Below are positions 35,391 through 47,300 of a stretch of 64,000 nt of DNA, piece by piece. The translations under genes were made by a program, and so were the position numbers. Numbering within the stretch: the first letter of the stretch is position 1; each line of letters opens with the position of its first letter. The notes beneath the pieces are model-generated. The model was not told the DNA's origin, made no database searches, and worked only from the letters and a program-made list of their open reading frames with translations. Source of the stretch: Dama dama (lineage: Eukaryota; Chordata; Mammalia; Artiodactyla; Cervidae). Where the stretch lies: the NCBI RefSeq assembly GCF_033118175.1, contig NC_083699.1, positions 47,403,001 through 47,467,000 on the forward strand, given 5' to 3'.

Positions 35391-38300
35391 CTGGAAAGGT
35401 CCCAGAAACACTTAAGTGGCATGTGGAGTTATGTACCAGCCCAACGCACCATTTTATTAGATGCAGACTTAACAGAATAGGGTCTAAGGCAAATGTTAAA
35501 AGTTGGTTTAGACTTGTAAAACATACTGTTTTAAAACATTTACCTCCAAAAAACAAAAAAAAGTTACCTCCAAATTACAGTCAAATTTTCAGGTAAGTAT
35601 ATGGCTTGGGATACTCCCTCCCTCCCCACTCAATACTGTGAAAAGCAAAACTGCCATAGAGGTTCCAATTCTCAAGGTGAAACTTGCTGAGAATGCAGTC
35701 AAACCTAATATGGCCTTTAAGTGAGAACCTGAGTTTGTTTACAAACCCCAGACATTCATAAGTCATATGAGTGAGCCCATCTTCCAAGATCTTTGAAAAT
35801 CTGTAAATCATGGATTATAAACTATGATTTCCTTCATAAATATAACAACTTTTTCAATAGCTCTTTGAAGCCTAAGGGAACCTGCAGCATGAGAAAGCAC
35901 AGTGTCTGAATGTGGCCCTCATTTAAAATCTAGTTAGTTTTTACTCTGTGGTAAAAGACTACTTGCCAGTGGTTAAAAAAATATAGTTAATTCTACAAAT
36001 GCCAAGAGTGTATGACAGGATCAATTCAGGTCAGTCTCCAATGTGACTTGCCAAAAACCTGATAATACACGGTGATACCAATTATTTATCCTCAGCCTTA
36101 GAAGGTAGTTCTTCCTAATGATAATATATGAAAACATAAGAACTACTGCTTTTCAATGACACAGAAGGTTTGGGAGGAAAAATGTTCTGTTACCTGTACC
36201 TAGTACCATGCACACATCAGAGGGATCCCCCTTCTCTAAACCCAACAAGTTTATAAATTGTAAATACAAAAAAAAAATTCTTTACCTGGAGCACAAATAC
36301 TCCACAGTCACTATCGTTTTTCTGTTGTGGAATACACTAAGGGGAAAAATAAAACAATTATTAAAATAAAATCAAGTGTTCCCTGTCAGATAAGAAAAGC
36401 TGCAGGAAACTTGTATCCAAGACAGCTGCTATATACCTCTGGTTTACAAAGTGTTTTCAGTTTATGAGGCACCTGGCCACATGAAAAGAGCTATCAAGCA
36501 GTCACTTATAGAACATTTGCCTAAACATGAGAAATGGGAAGTCAAAAATCCTATTTTAAAACTTCCATGGATAATCAGTTTTGCTATCAATTCACTGACA
36601 ATGGAATCAAAATGGAATTGTGACTCAGAGAACGCAGACCTGGACTCTGAATACTTAGTACTAAATGCTGCTTGGCAGTCTTCACTCTTCATCTCGTATT
36701 TCACAACTCTGTCCTATTCTTTTAAAGACACTGTAAAGGTAAACAGAATGTTTTCCAAAGAACTTGTTACTATATTCTGCCTGAAGTGTTGAAACATGAA
36801 AGATCCTGATTAAATTTAGGGGAATACCTGGATATACTGTTGGGTAAGTTCACAATATTCACAAAAGCAGTTCTGGTTTCAACATAATAAACTACCTTAG
36901 TTTATTATGAAACACGAAATATAAGTTTAAAAGTTAGCATTTAGTTCAAGGATAAATGAATAAACCTTGTCCCTTTGGGTTTGGGTTAAAGGTTTATTTC
37001 AAGACTCTGCCTCTTTAACATTGTGTCATTGATCCAAATAGACCTGAGTTCAAGGACCTGATGGTCAATGGTTTTGATGAACTTTGGGGAAGGTCACAGA
37101 TGCTTCTTACTCCTAAATGACTTGCCTAACTCAGATTATAAGGATCAAATGAGATCATACATATAAAAACACTTGGAAAACAAAGCAGTGCCCCATAAAA
37201 TGCAAGACCCTGGTATCTGTGATAGAGTTAAAAGGGTAGGCCTGCTTACTCTGCCCCATATACAGCTTTACTGTCTATGGCTAAACATAGTGCTGCTTCT
37301 AGACTGTGTTCAGAGCTGAAGCTCTCAAGCCACTTGTCTTCCCCAAATGCCTGGAAAGCAGCCCAGTGCACTTGTTTCCTTGGTGAATCCAAAATAGTCA
37401 TGTCAGTATTTCTCTGGGTCTATATGAATCATCTGTAAATAAGAGCCATGAGGCAAGAAGCAGATGTCTTTTTTTAACAGAGCAACTATATCATCAGAAG
37501 CTGCCCCAGGGATGAAATGACTGAATTTACTTGCTCCAGCAAGCAGCGGGAAACTGGGCAGCCAAATGATGAATACTGAGCTGAGGTTTATTCTGAGCTG
37601 CCTCCCTGCAGCCTCCAGACTCTCCTTTGGTTATCTTCATGATCAGTCTTCATATGCATTTAAAAACACCCACCCCTTAGATAATTTCAGCCCCTTGACA
37701 TGCCTGGGTTTTCATTTTTATCACTTACTTACCTTTGTAACAGCAGTCTGCCAACCCTGAAGAAATTCAGGTCTATTTTTTTCTCTGGCTTCAGTCAGCA
37801 AATACTTTCTTATATTCTGGTTAAAAAGAAACCACAACACAGATGCTGTGTTCCATCAGTTGGTGAAAAATGGAACCTGCCCACAGCAGATAGAAGCAAA
37901 GGAGGAGGCTGTGGCCCCACCACTGGGCAGAGTATGCATTAAAGAGTTTAGAGCTGGAACTTGACTTCAGACCTTTTTCGTTTTATAGAGTGAAGGACTC
38001 AGACCTTCTATACTGTATGCACTTAAAACTGTGGACACTGGTATATGTTTTAATTAGATCTTTTTAATAAGATGGTCAGCCTTTTCCAGGAATAAGTCAG
38101 CTTGGTGAATTTGAAACTTAAAATGAAATACTGGCAAAACAAAAAGAATGTCTTAATTACTGCCAATGCTCAACAGAGGGAAGGAATCCATGGCAGAAAT
38201 CATTAATAACTGAAATTAAATTTAAACATTCTAGCCTTAGATATATTCCATATTTTTGAGGGCTGCAGGTAAAAGTATCACTCAGTTTCTAGAAAGTTAT

Positions 38301-41300
38301 GTTATTTAAATTCATTCTGGATACTAATACAGTCAAGTCCAATGCTGAAATCTCTCCCAAGATAAAGCCTATTGGAGCTTATACTTTTCCCCTATGCCTT
38401 CCACCTCTTTGTGCATATCTTTCTCTGCCTATCTTTCTGTAAGGGTGAAGTCAGAGGTTACATGAATTAAATTAACCCTCTGAACGTGGAGGAGAAATGT
38501 GTATGTACATGTATATATACACAAGTGTATGTCTGTATATACATACATATACACGTCTGTATATTCATATTTTTTCCCCCATATATTGTATCATTCTGCA
38601 ACTTGCCTTTTCAAACTCAGTAGGTCTTGTAAATCTTTCCATGTTAAGACACAAAGATCTATTGGGTTGGCCAAAAAGTTGGTCAGGTATTTCTGTAAGA
38701 TGGTATGGAAAAATCCAAATGAACTTTTGGCCAACCCAATACTATATTCTGTAACTGCTATGGTCTGTTTAATATTGTGAATACATTACAGTATATTTAT
38801 TCAGCTATTCTGTTGGTAGAGCTAAGTTTAGTTCATTTTGACTTTCACTATTATCAATAATGCTGCAATGAGCACCCTGGTGTGTGCCCCATTCTTGGGT
38901 GCATACACAAGTACTTTCATGGAGTATACAACAAGAAACAGAACTAGTTTGTAATAGGATATGCATCTTTTTTACTTAAAAGGCACTTAGAAGCAACTAG
39001 AACTTCGGTTATTCCCCAAATGGCTGTATCAATTTATATACTCCACCAGAAAATATGAGAATGCCTATTTCCTTACACTCACTTTAGTACCATCAAACTT
39101 TTCCTAACATAATAGGCAAAAAATGGAACTCTGAGGTAATTTAATTTCTTGTTGTTCATTCACTAGGTCGTGACCGATTCTTTGCAACCCCACTGACTGC
39201 AGCACATTTCCCATTTTCTGGTGAGCATCTCTCCATGGGTTTAACAGCTACTGGCATTTTTCCTAAAAATCACTTATTTTATCCTTTGTCCATTTCTTAG
39301 ATCCTTCTTTTTTTTGCTCATTTGTAGTTCTTTTTATATTCTAGAAAGTGACTGTTATATATGTCAGTAGCTTTTTCTCCAAGTCAATCCCTTTTAACTT
39401 TATGACATACTTAAGTTTCAAATTATGATATAGTCTTGCTTTTTTGGTTCTGGATAAGAAGGCTTTTCATATTCTGAGAACATAACATCTATATTTTAGT
39501 CTTTCAGTTTTGTTTTGTTTTTTAACTTTCAGTTTTATGTTTTATATTTAGCTCATTATTCCATCTGGAATTTGTTTTTCTTATATATGAATAGTATGAA
39601 ACAGAATTTGTATTTTACTTTTCCAAATAGCTAACTTTCCCAAGGCATACATCAAATAGCCTGTCCTTCCTCAACTTTATCATATACTAAGTTTCCACAT
39701 ATACATGAGTTATTCCTAGATTCTGTTGTTCCACCAATCTACTTGTCTACTCCTAACCAATATAATTAAAAGTTTTAATTATTAAAACTTTGTGGTATGG
39801 TTTGACATCTAGTAGACCAAGTATTCCTTCCTTCAGTTTTTTCCTACTTCAAAACTATTTTAGCTGTTCATGACATGAATTCTGCAATATAAATTCTAGG
39901 ATGAGTTTATCAGGTTTCATTGAAAATCCTTCTGAGAAACTGATTAGGACAAAAATCGGTTTATATTAGTTCAGGGAGAATTAATCTCCTAATATTGAGT
40001 GTGCTTATCTTTCCATCTATTCAGATTTCCTTTATATACATTAGAGTTTTCATCTCAAAGAATGTCCCCTTTTTTGTTAGGGTATATTCCTGGGTAACTC
40101 ACCTCTTTGTTTTTTTTTTTTTTTAAATGAAATCTGTTTACATTTTCTAACTAGCTCTTGCTAGTGCAGGAAAATCAGGAAACATACTGATTTTTCTTGC
40201 TTTGTATCCTGCCATCTTGTTGAACTCTTATTAGTTGAACTCTAATATTTTGCCAGCTGATTCTCTTGGCTCTGATTCATTCTACAGAAGTTATTTTGAA
40301 GATACAAACCAATTTTAGCTCTAGGAGAAACCAAGAAAAATGATTTGTTTGTTTTTTTTGGCTGCACCTCGCAGCATGCAGGATCTTAGTTCCCTAAGGA
40401 ATCAAACCTGTGCCCCTTGCAGTGGAAGCATGGAGTCTTAACTGCTGGACCACCAGGGAAGTCCCAGAAAATGATTTCTATCCATATTCAAAATGTAGTT
40501 TAAAGGGAATGACTGAAAAAAGATCTGATGAAATCCAAATAGGGCAGGTATCTCAGACAGGGATCCAGATCCTGGACTGCTACCTCTTCCCATCTGGAGG
40601 TTCCTCTTATAGTCCTTTCCTCTCCCAACATTTTGACATGACATGACAGAAGCTGATCACATGTGGTATTGACTTCTGCTGTTCTATCCTAGAGCTGAGA
40701 CACCATTTGGTCAATGACAAAATGAATAGGAAAAAAGGAGTGGGGGAGTATATTAACTTACCTCTACACAAAATTTAAAATGAATGCCTTGCGAATCATA
40801 AAATGAAATATTTCTATTAGAGAGTGTCACAGTAATGAGAGACCAGTGGACTTCCAGGTGAATAGGGATCAACAGAAGACTCTTTTTAAATAAATCCACC
40901 TGATCAAGAAAAAAATAAAAGAAATGTAGCCATCACCATGGGCTTTCCAAACCAATAAGAAACAGCAGTTTCCATTTACTAACCTTTCACCTGCCCAAGG
41001 TCATTAATCTAGGAAGTGAAGCCAGATCTTAATCTAAAGCCCATGTTTATAACTAGTAAGCTAAAATACACAATAATAAGGAAACTGAAGGTACAGAAAG
41101 CACTGTTTTCCACTTCACCTGCTAAACCTGTGCTTATTAGCTACCTAACATGATTTAACTTACTTTTAAGCTTAAATAATTTTCTTATATACATATTTGA
41201 CCTAGAATCAATTCCTATCTAGGAAGGAATTGTGATATTAGAAAACAGCATAACCTTCTTTTAGCCTTCTTCTAGAGACTCAGTATAGTGGTTAAGATCA

Positions 41301-44300
41301 TGGGCTCTGAAGTAAGTCTGGTCAAGTTCAAATTGTAGCTCTGTGGTCAGAAGATTTTGGCAATTTGCATAGCTTCTTTGTGCCTTGATTTCTTCAATTA
41401 TAATCTACAGATAACAGTAGTACCCACGTGATGAAGCTGTTGAGAGTGACAATACATATAAAATGCACAAAGTATGCTTAACCATTATATGTAGCCAATA
41501 AATCTTAGCTGTTATCATTATCACTATCTTGGATCTCTCAGTTGTCGAAATTGAGAAAAATATCCTTGATAATTATTTATTATGAACTCACACTTCATAT
41601 CCTAATACGTGTCCTTTAAAATCTAGAAGCATTCACTATACCATTTAAAATCCCAGTTGTGGACTGGATGATAAAGAAGTAGGTATTCAATAGACATTTT
41701 ACAGAAGGATGAATGGACTTTTTTCAGGTGTTTTTGTGATTTTTGTGTTTTTGTGATTCCTTGAGTTAAAACAATTACAAGACTATTTTAAACTAGATTC
41801 TTAGCAACTATTTCTCAAGCCTTCTTTGCTTTCTGATATTAAGATAATGTCCTGCTCTAGAGGAATCTTCCACTAGTTTACACAACCTTGGAACAAAGCA
41901 CTTCTGCAAAGTTTCTGTATGCATAGACCTAGGAGGTAAGGTAGACAGGAAGTACTGAACAGGACAGACAACTGGTCCTTTCCGGCTCAAAAATTCTGAG
42001 TATCTAAAATAAGGAATCATATTTAAAATACAGTATTAAATGAGACCAAATTTACATTTTTCTTAAACTTTTTAATTATAAAGCAATTTTAAAATAAAAA
42101 GTACAAAGTACAGATAAAAAGATACACTTGTTTATATCTTTCCAGATCTTTTTCTTCTTTAATGTATTAATTTTCACACACACACACACACACACAACCT
42201 ATTACATACAATTAAGAATGATATGTGTGGTCAGTTATATTACTGATATCAATTATTTGTTGTCCTCCCTATAAGAGGGAGGCTCAAACGGTAAAGAATC
42301 TGCCTACAGTGCAGGAGAGCCAGGTCACATGATTTGCTTTAACCTATGCATGGTAAAGAGAAGTGAATTTATGTCATGACCAAGCTGAAGCTTCAAGAAC
42401 CATCATGTGGCTCTAAGACTGACATGTCTCAAGATTAGGTGCTGCTCCTTCAGTCTGAATCCCATTAATGGGATAAAGATGAAAAAACATAGCACCATCC
42501 CTTAGATACAGGGAAAGCATTTGATAAAACTTAACATCTATCTATGATTAAAAGCTCTCAGCAAACTACAAATAGGAGATATCTTCCTTAACTTGATAAA
42601 GAGTATATATAAAAAAACTACAAATGACATCATAAATAGCAGTGAAAAACTGAATTCTTTCCTCCTAAGATTAAGAACAAGGCAAAGGTGTCTTCCCTCA
42701 TTACTTTTATTCAACAATGTACTAGAAGTCCTACTAGAATTCTTTCCTCCTAAGATTAAGAACAAGGCAAAGGTGTCTTCCCTCATTACTTTTATTCAAC
42801 AATGCACTAGAAGTCCTAGCCAGTGCAATCAAGCAAGAAAAAGATGGCATACAGTTTGGAAAGGAAGAAATAAAACAGTCACTACCTGTCGACATGATAG
42901 TTTATGAAAATCTCCTAGAATCTACAAAAATCTCCTAGAATCAGTGAGTTTGACAAGTCACAGGATACAAGGTCTATATAGAGAAATCAACTGGAGTTAA
43001 CAAAGCGGCTTCCAGGAAGTTGGCCGGAGTCTGCGCCGGCAGAGCTCAAACCGCTTAGTTCAGGTTCTCCTCCCAGACCACTGTGACTTCCATGTCGTCC
43101 AGGGTTTCACCCCACTCATGGGGGGACGGTTTCTGCCTGTCCTGGAAGGGGTGTGTTTGACACCCTGGTTTTGCATCTTCAAGAGAGGCTTGGCACCCTG
43201 GCGCTTCTCCTCAGCCCATTCGCAGAAGCAGCAGCATAGGCCCTGCAGACCCACTTCTTTGGGTGGACGTAGAAGCCCCAGGAGAGGCAGGTAAACTGCA
43301 TGCTGTGGTGTGTGCTCAGGACCCTCTTCAGAACTGAGGGACTTATTCGGCCACTGGCAGCCCTGGGCTGAAGAAAGCCACCTCACCAAGTTCGTGATCC
43401 CTTCCTGGGGGTAGAGAAGCATCCAGGGATGGGTTATCACCAGGGCTGTATAGTTGGAGAAGTCCTGAGACTACAGGAAGAATAAAACTGAAATCCAGAG
43501 GCAGGAGACTTAAGCCCAAAACCTGAGAACACCAGAAAACTCCTGACTACATGGAACTTTAAGTAATAAGTGACTGTCCAAAAGCCTTCATACCTACACT
43601 GAAACCAACCACCACCCAAGAGCCAGTAAGTTTTAGAGCAAGACATACCACGCAAATTCTCCAGCAACGCAGGAACATAGCCCTGAACATCAACATACAG
43701 GCTGCCCAAGGTCACACCTAACACATAGACCCATCTCAAAACTCATTACTGGGCACTCCATTGCTCTCCAAAGAGAAGAAATCAAGTTCCACGCACCAGA
43801 ACACTAACGCAAGCTTCCCTAACCAGGAAACCTTGACAAGCCAATCGTCTAACCCCACCCACTGGGTTAATCCTCCACAATAAAAAGGAACCACAGACCT
43901 CCAGAATACAGAAAGCCCACTCCAGATACAGCAATCTAAACAAGATGAAAAGGCAAAGAAATACCCAACAGGTAAAGGAACATGAAAAATGCCCACCAAG
44001 TCAAACAAAAGAGGAGGAGATAGGGAATCTACCTGAAAAAGAATTTAGAATAATGATAATAAAAATGATCCAAAATCTTGAAAACAAAATGGAGTTACAG
44101 ATAAATAGCCTGGAAACAAAGATTGAAAAGATACAAGAAATGTTTAATAAAGACCTAGAAGAAATAAAAAAGAGTCAATTAAAAATGAATAATGCAATGA
44201 ATGAGATCAAAAACACTTTGGAGGGAACCAAGAGTAGAATAACGGAGGCAGAAGATAGGATAAGTGAGGTAGAAGATAAAATGGTGGAAATAAATGAAGC

Positions 44301-47300
44301 AGAGAGGAAAAAAGAAAAAAGGATCAAAAGAAATGAGGACAACCTCAGGGACCTCTGGGACACTGTGAAACGCCCCAACATTCGAATCATAGGAGTTCCA
44401 GAAGAAGACGACAAAAAGAAAGGCCATGAGAAAATACTCGAGGAGATAATAGCTGAAAACTTCCCTAAAATGGGGAAGGAAATAGCCACCCAAGTCCAAG
44501 AAACCCAGAGAGTCCCAAACAGGATAAACCCAAGGCGAAACACCCCAAGACACATATTAATCAAATTAACAAAGATCAAACACAAAGAACAAATATTAAA
44601 AGCAGCAAGGGAAAAACAACAAATAACACACAAAGGGATTCCCATAAGGATAACAGCTGATCTATCAATAGAAACCCTCCAGGCCAGAAGGGAATGGCAG
44701 GACGTACTGAAAGTAATGAAAGAGAATAACCTACAACCTAGATTACTGTATCCAGCAAGGATCTCATTCAGATATGAAGGAGAATTCAAAAGCTTTACAG
44801 ATAAGCAAAAGCTGAGAGAATTCAGCACCACCAAACCAGCTCTTCAACAAATGCTAAAGGATCTTCTCTAGACAGGAAATGCAGAAAGGCTGTATAAACG
44901 TGAACCCAAAACAACAAAGTAAATGGCAACGGGACCACACCTATCAATAATTACCCTAAATGTAAATGGGTTGAATGCCCCAACCAAAAGAGAAAGATTG
45001 GCTGAATGGATACAAAAACAAGACCCCTATATATGCTGTCTACAAGAGACCCACCTCAAAGCAAGAGACACATACAGACTAAAAGTGAAGGGCTGGAAAA
45101 AAATATTTCATGCAAACGGAGACCAAAAAGAAAGCAGGAGTCGCAATACTCATATCAGATAAAATAGACTTTCAAATAAAGGATGTGAAAAGAGACAAAG
45201 AAGGACACTACATAATGATCAAAGGATCAATCGAAGAAGAAGATATAACAATTATAAATATATATGCACCCAACATAGGAGCACCGTAATATGTACGGCA
45301 AACACTAACGAGTATGAAAGAGGAAATTAATAGTAACACAATAATAGTGGGAGACTTTAATACCCCACTCACAACTATGGATAGATCAACTAAACAGAAA
45401 ATTAACAAGGAAACACAAACCTTAAATGACACAATGGACCAGCTAGACCTAATTGATATCTATAGGACATTTCACCCCAAAACAATCAACTTCACCTTTT
45501 TCTCAAGTGCACACGGAACCTTCTCCAGAATAGATCACATCCTGGGCCATAAATCTGGTCTTGGAAAATTCAAAAAAATTGAAATCATTCCAGTCATCTT
45601 TTCTGACCACAGCGCAGTAAGATTAGATCTCAATTACAGGAAAAAAATTGTTAAAACTTCAAACATATGGAGGCTAAATAACACGCTTCTGAATAACCAA
45701 CAAATCATAGAAGAAATCAAAAAGAAATCAAAATATGTATAGAAATGAATGAAAATGAAAACACAACAACCCAAAAACTATGGGACACTGTAAAAGCAGT
45801 GCTAAGGGGAAGGTTCATAGCATTACAGGCTTACATCAAGAAACAAGAAAAAAGCCAAATAAATAACCTAACTCTACACCTAAAGCAATTAGAGAAGGAA
45901 GAAATGAAGAACCCCAGGGTTAGCAGAAGGAAAGAAATCTTAAAAATCAGGGCAGAAATAAATGCAAAAGAAACTAAAGAGACCATAGCAAAAATCAACA
46001 AAGCTAAAAGCTGGTTTTTTGAAAAAATAAACAAAATTGACAAACCATTAGCAAGACTCATTAAGAAACAAAGAGAAAAGAACCAAATTAACAAAATTAG
46101 AAATGAAAATGGAGAGATCACAACAGACAACACTGAAATACAAAGGATCATAAGAGACTACTACCAGCAGCTCTATGCCAATAAAATGGACAACTTGGAT
46201 GAAATGGACAAATTCTTAGAAAAGTATAACTTTCCAAAACTGAACCAGGAAGAAATAGAAGATCTTAACAGACCCATCACAAGCAAGGAAATCGAAACTG
46301 TAATCAAAAATCTTCCAGCAAACAAAAGCCCAGGACCAGATGGCTTCACAGCTGAATTCTACCAAAAATTTAGAGAAGAGCTAACACCTATCTTACTCAA
46401 ACTCTTCCAGAAAATTGCAGATGAAGGTAAGCTTCCAAACTCATTCTATGAGGCCACCATCACCCTAATTCCAAAACCAGACAAAGATGCCACAAAAAAA
46501 GAAAACTACAGGCAAATATCCCTGATGAACATAGATGCAAAAATCCTTAACAAAATTCTAGCAAACAGAATCCAACAACATACTAAAAAAATCATACACC
46601 ATGACCAAGTGGGCTTTATCCCAGGAATGCAAGGATTCTTTAATATCCGCAAATCAATCAATGTAATACACCACATTACCAAATTGAAAGATAAAAACCA
46701 TATGATTATCTCAATAGATGCAGAGAAAGCCTTTGACAAAATTCAACACTCATTTATGATTAAAACTCTCCAAAAAGCAGGAATAGAAGGAACATACCTC
46801 AACATAATAAAAGCTATATATGACAAACCCACAGCAAGCATCACCCTCAATGGTGAAAAATTGAAAGCATTTCCCCTGAAATCAGGAACAAGACAAGGGT
46901 GCCCACTCTCACCACTACTATTCAACATAGTGTTGGAAGTTCTGGCCACAGCAATCAGAGCAGAAAAGGAAGTAAAAGGAATCCAGATAGGAAAAGAAGA
47001 AGTGAAACTCTCACTGTTTGCAGATGACATGATCCTCTACATAGAAAACCCTAAAGACTCTACCAGAAAATTACTAGAGCTAATCAATGAATATAGTAAA
47101 GTTGCAGGATATAAAATTAACACACAGAAATCCCTTGCATTCCTATATACTAACAATGAAAAAACAGAAAGAGAAATTAAGGAAACAATACCATTCACCA
47201 TTGCAACAAAAAGAATAAAATAGGAGTATATCTACCTAAAGAAACAAAAGACCTATACATAGAAAACTATAAAACACTGATGAAAGAAATCAAAGAGGAC

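Larger units (their letters stand above)
38580..40330 (-). mobile_element. Old L1 fragment (minus) in a SENP5 intron
   Basis: Complement of L1 3' ORF2 and RT text (aataatgctgcaatgagcac, atcctttgtccatttcttag, tatcctgccatcttgttgaac). Interrupted by the mariner MITE at 38662-38739. Confidence 0.65.

Noticed and set aside
42175..42196. (CA)n tract as a functional element
   Set aside because: It is a common dinucleotide microsatellite; nothing else marks it.
44175..44834. 219-codon antisense frame within L1 ORF1
   Set aside because: It is a mirror of the Lys/Glu-rich ORF1 coding sequence, giving an artificial Phe/Ser/Leu-rich peptide.
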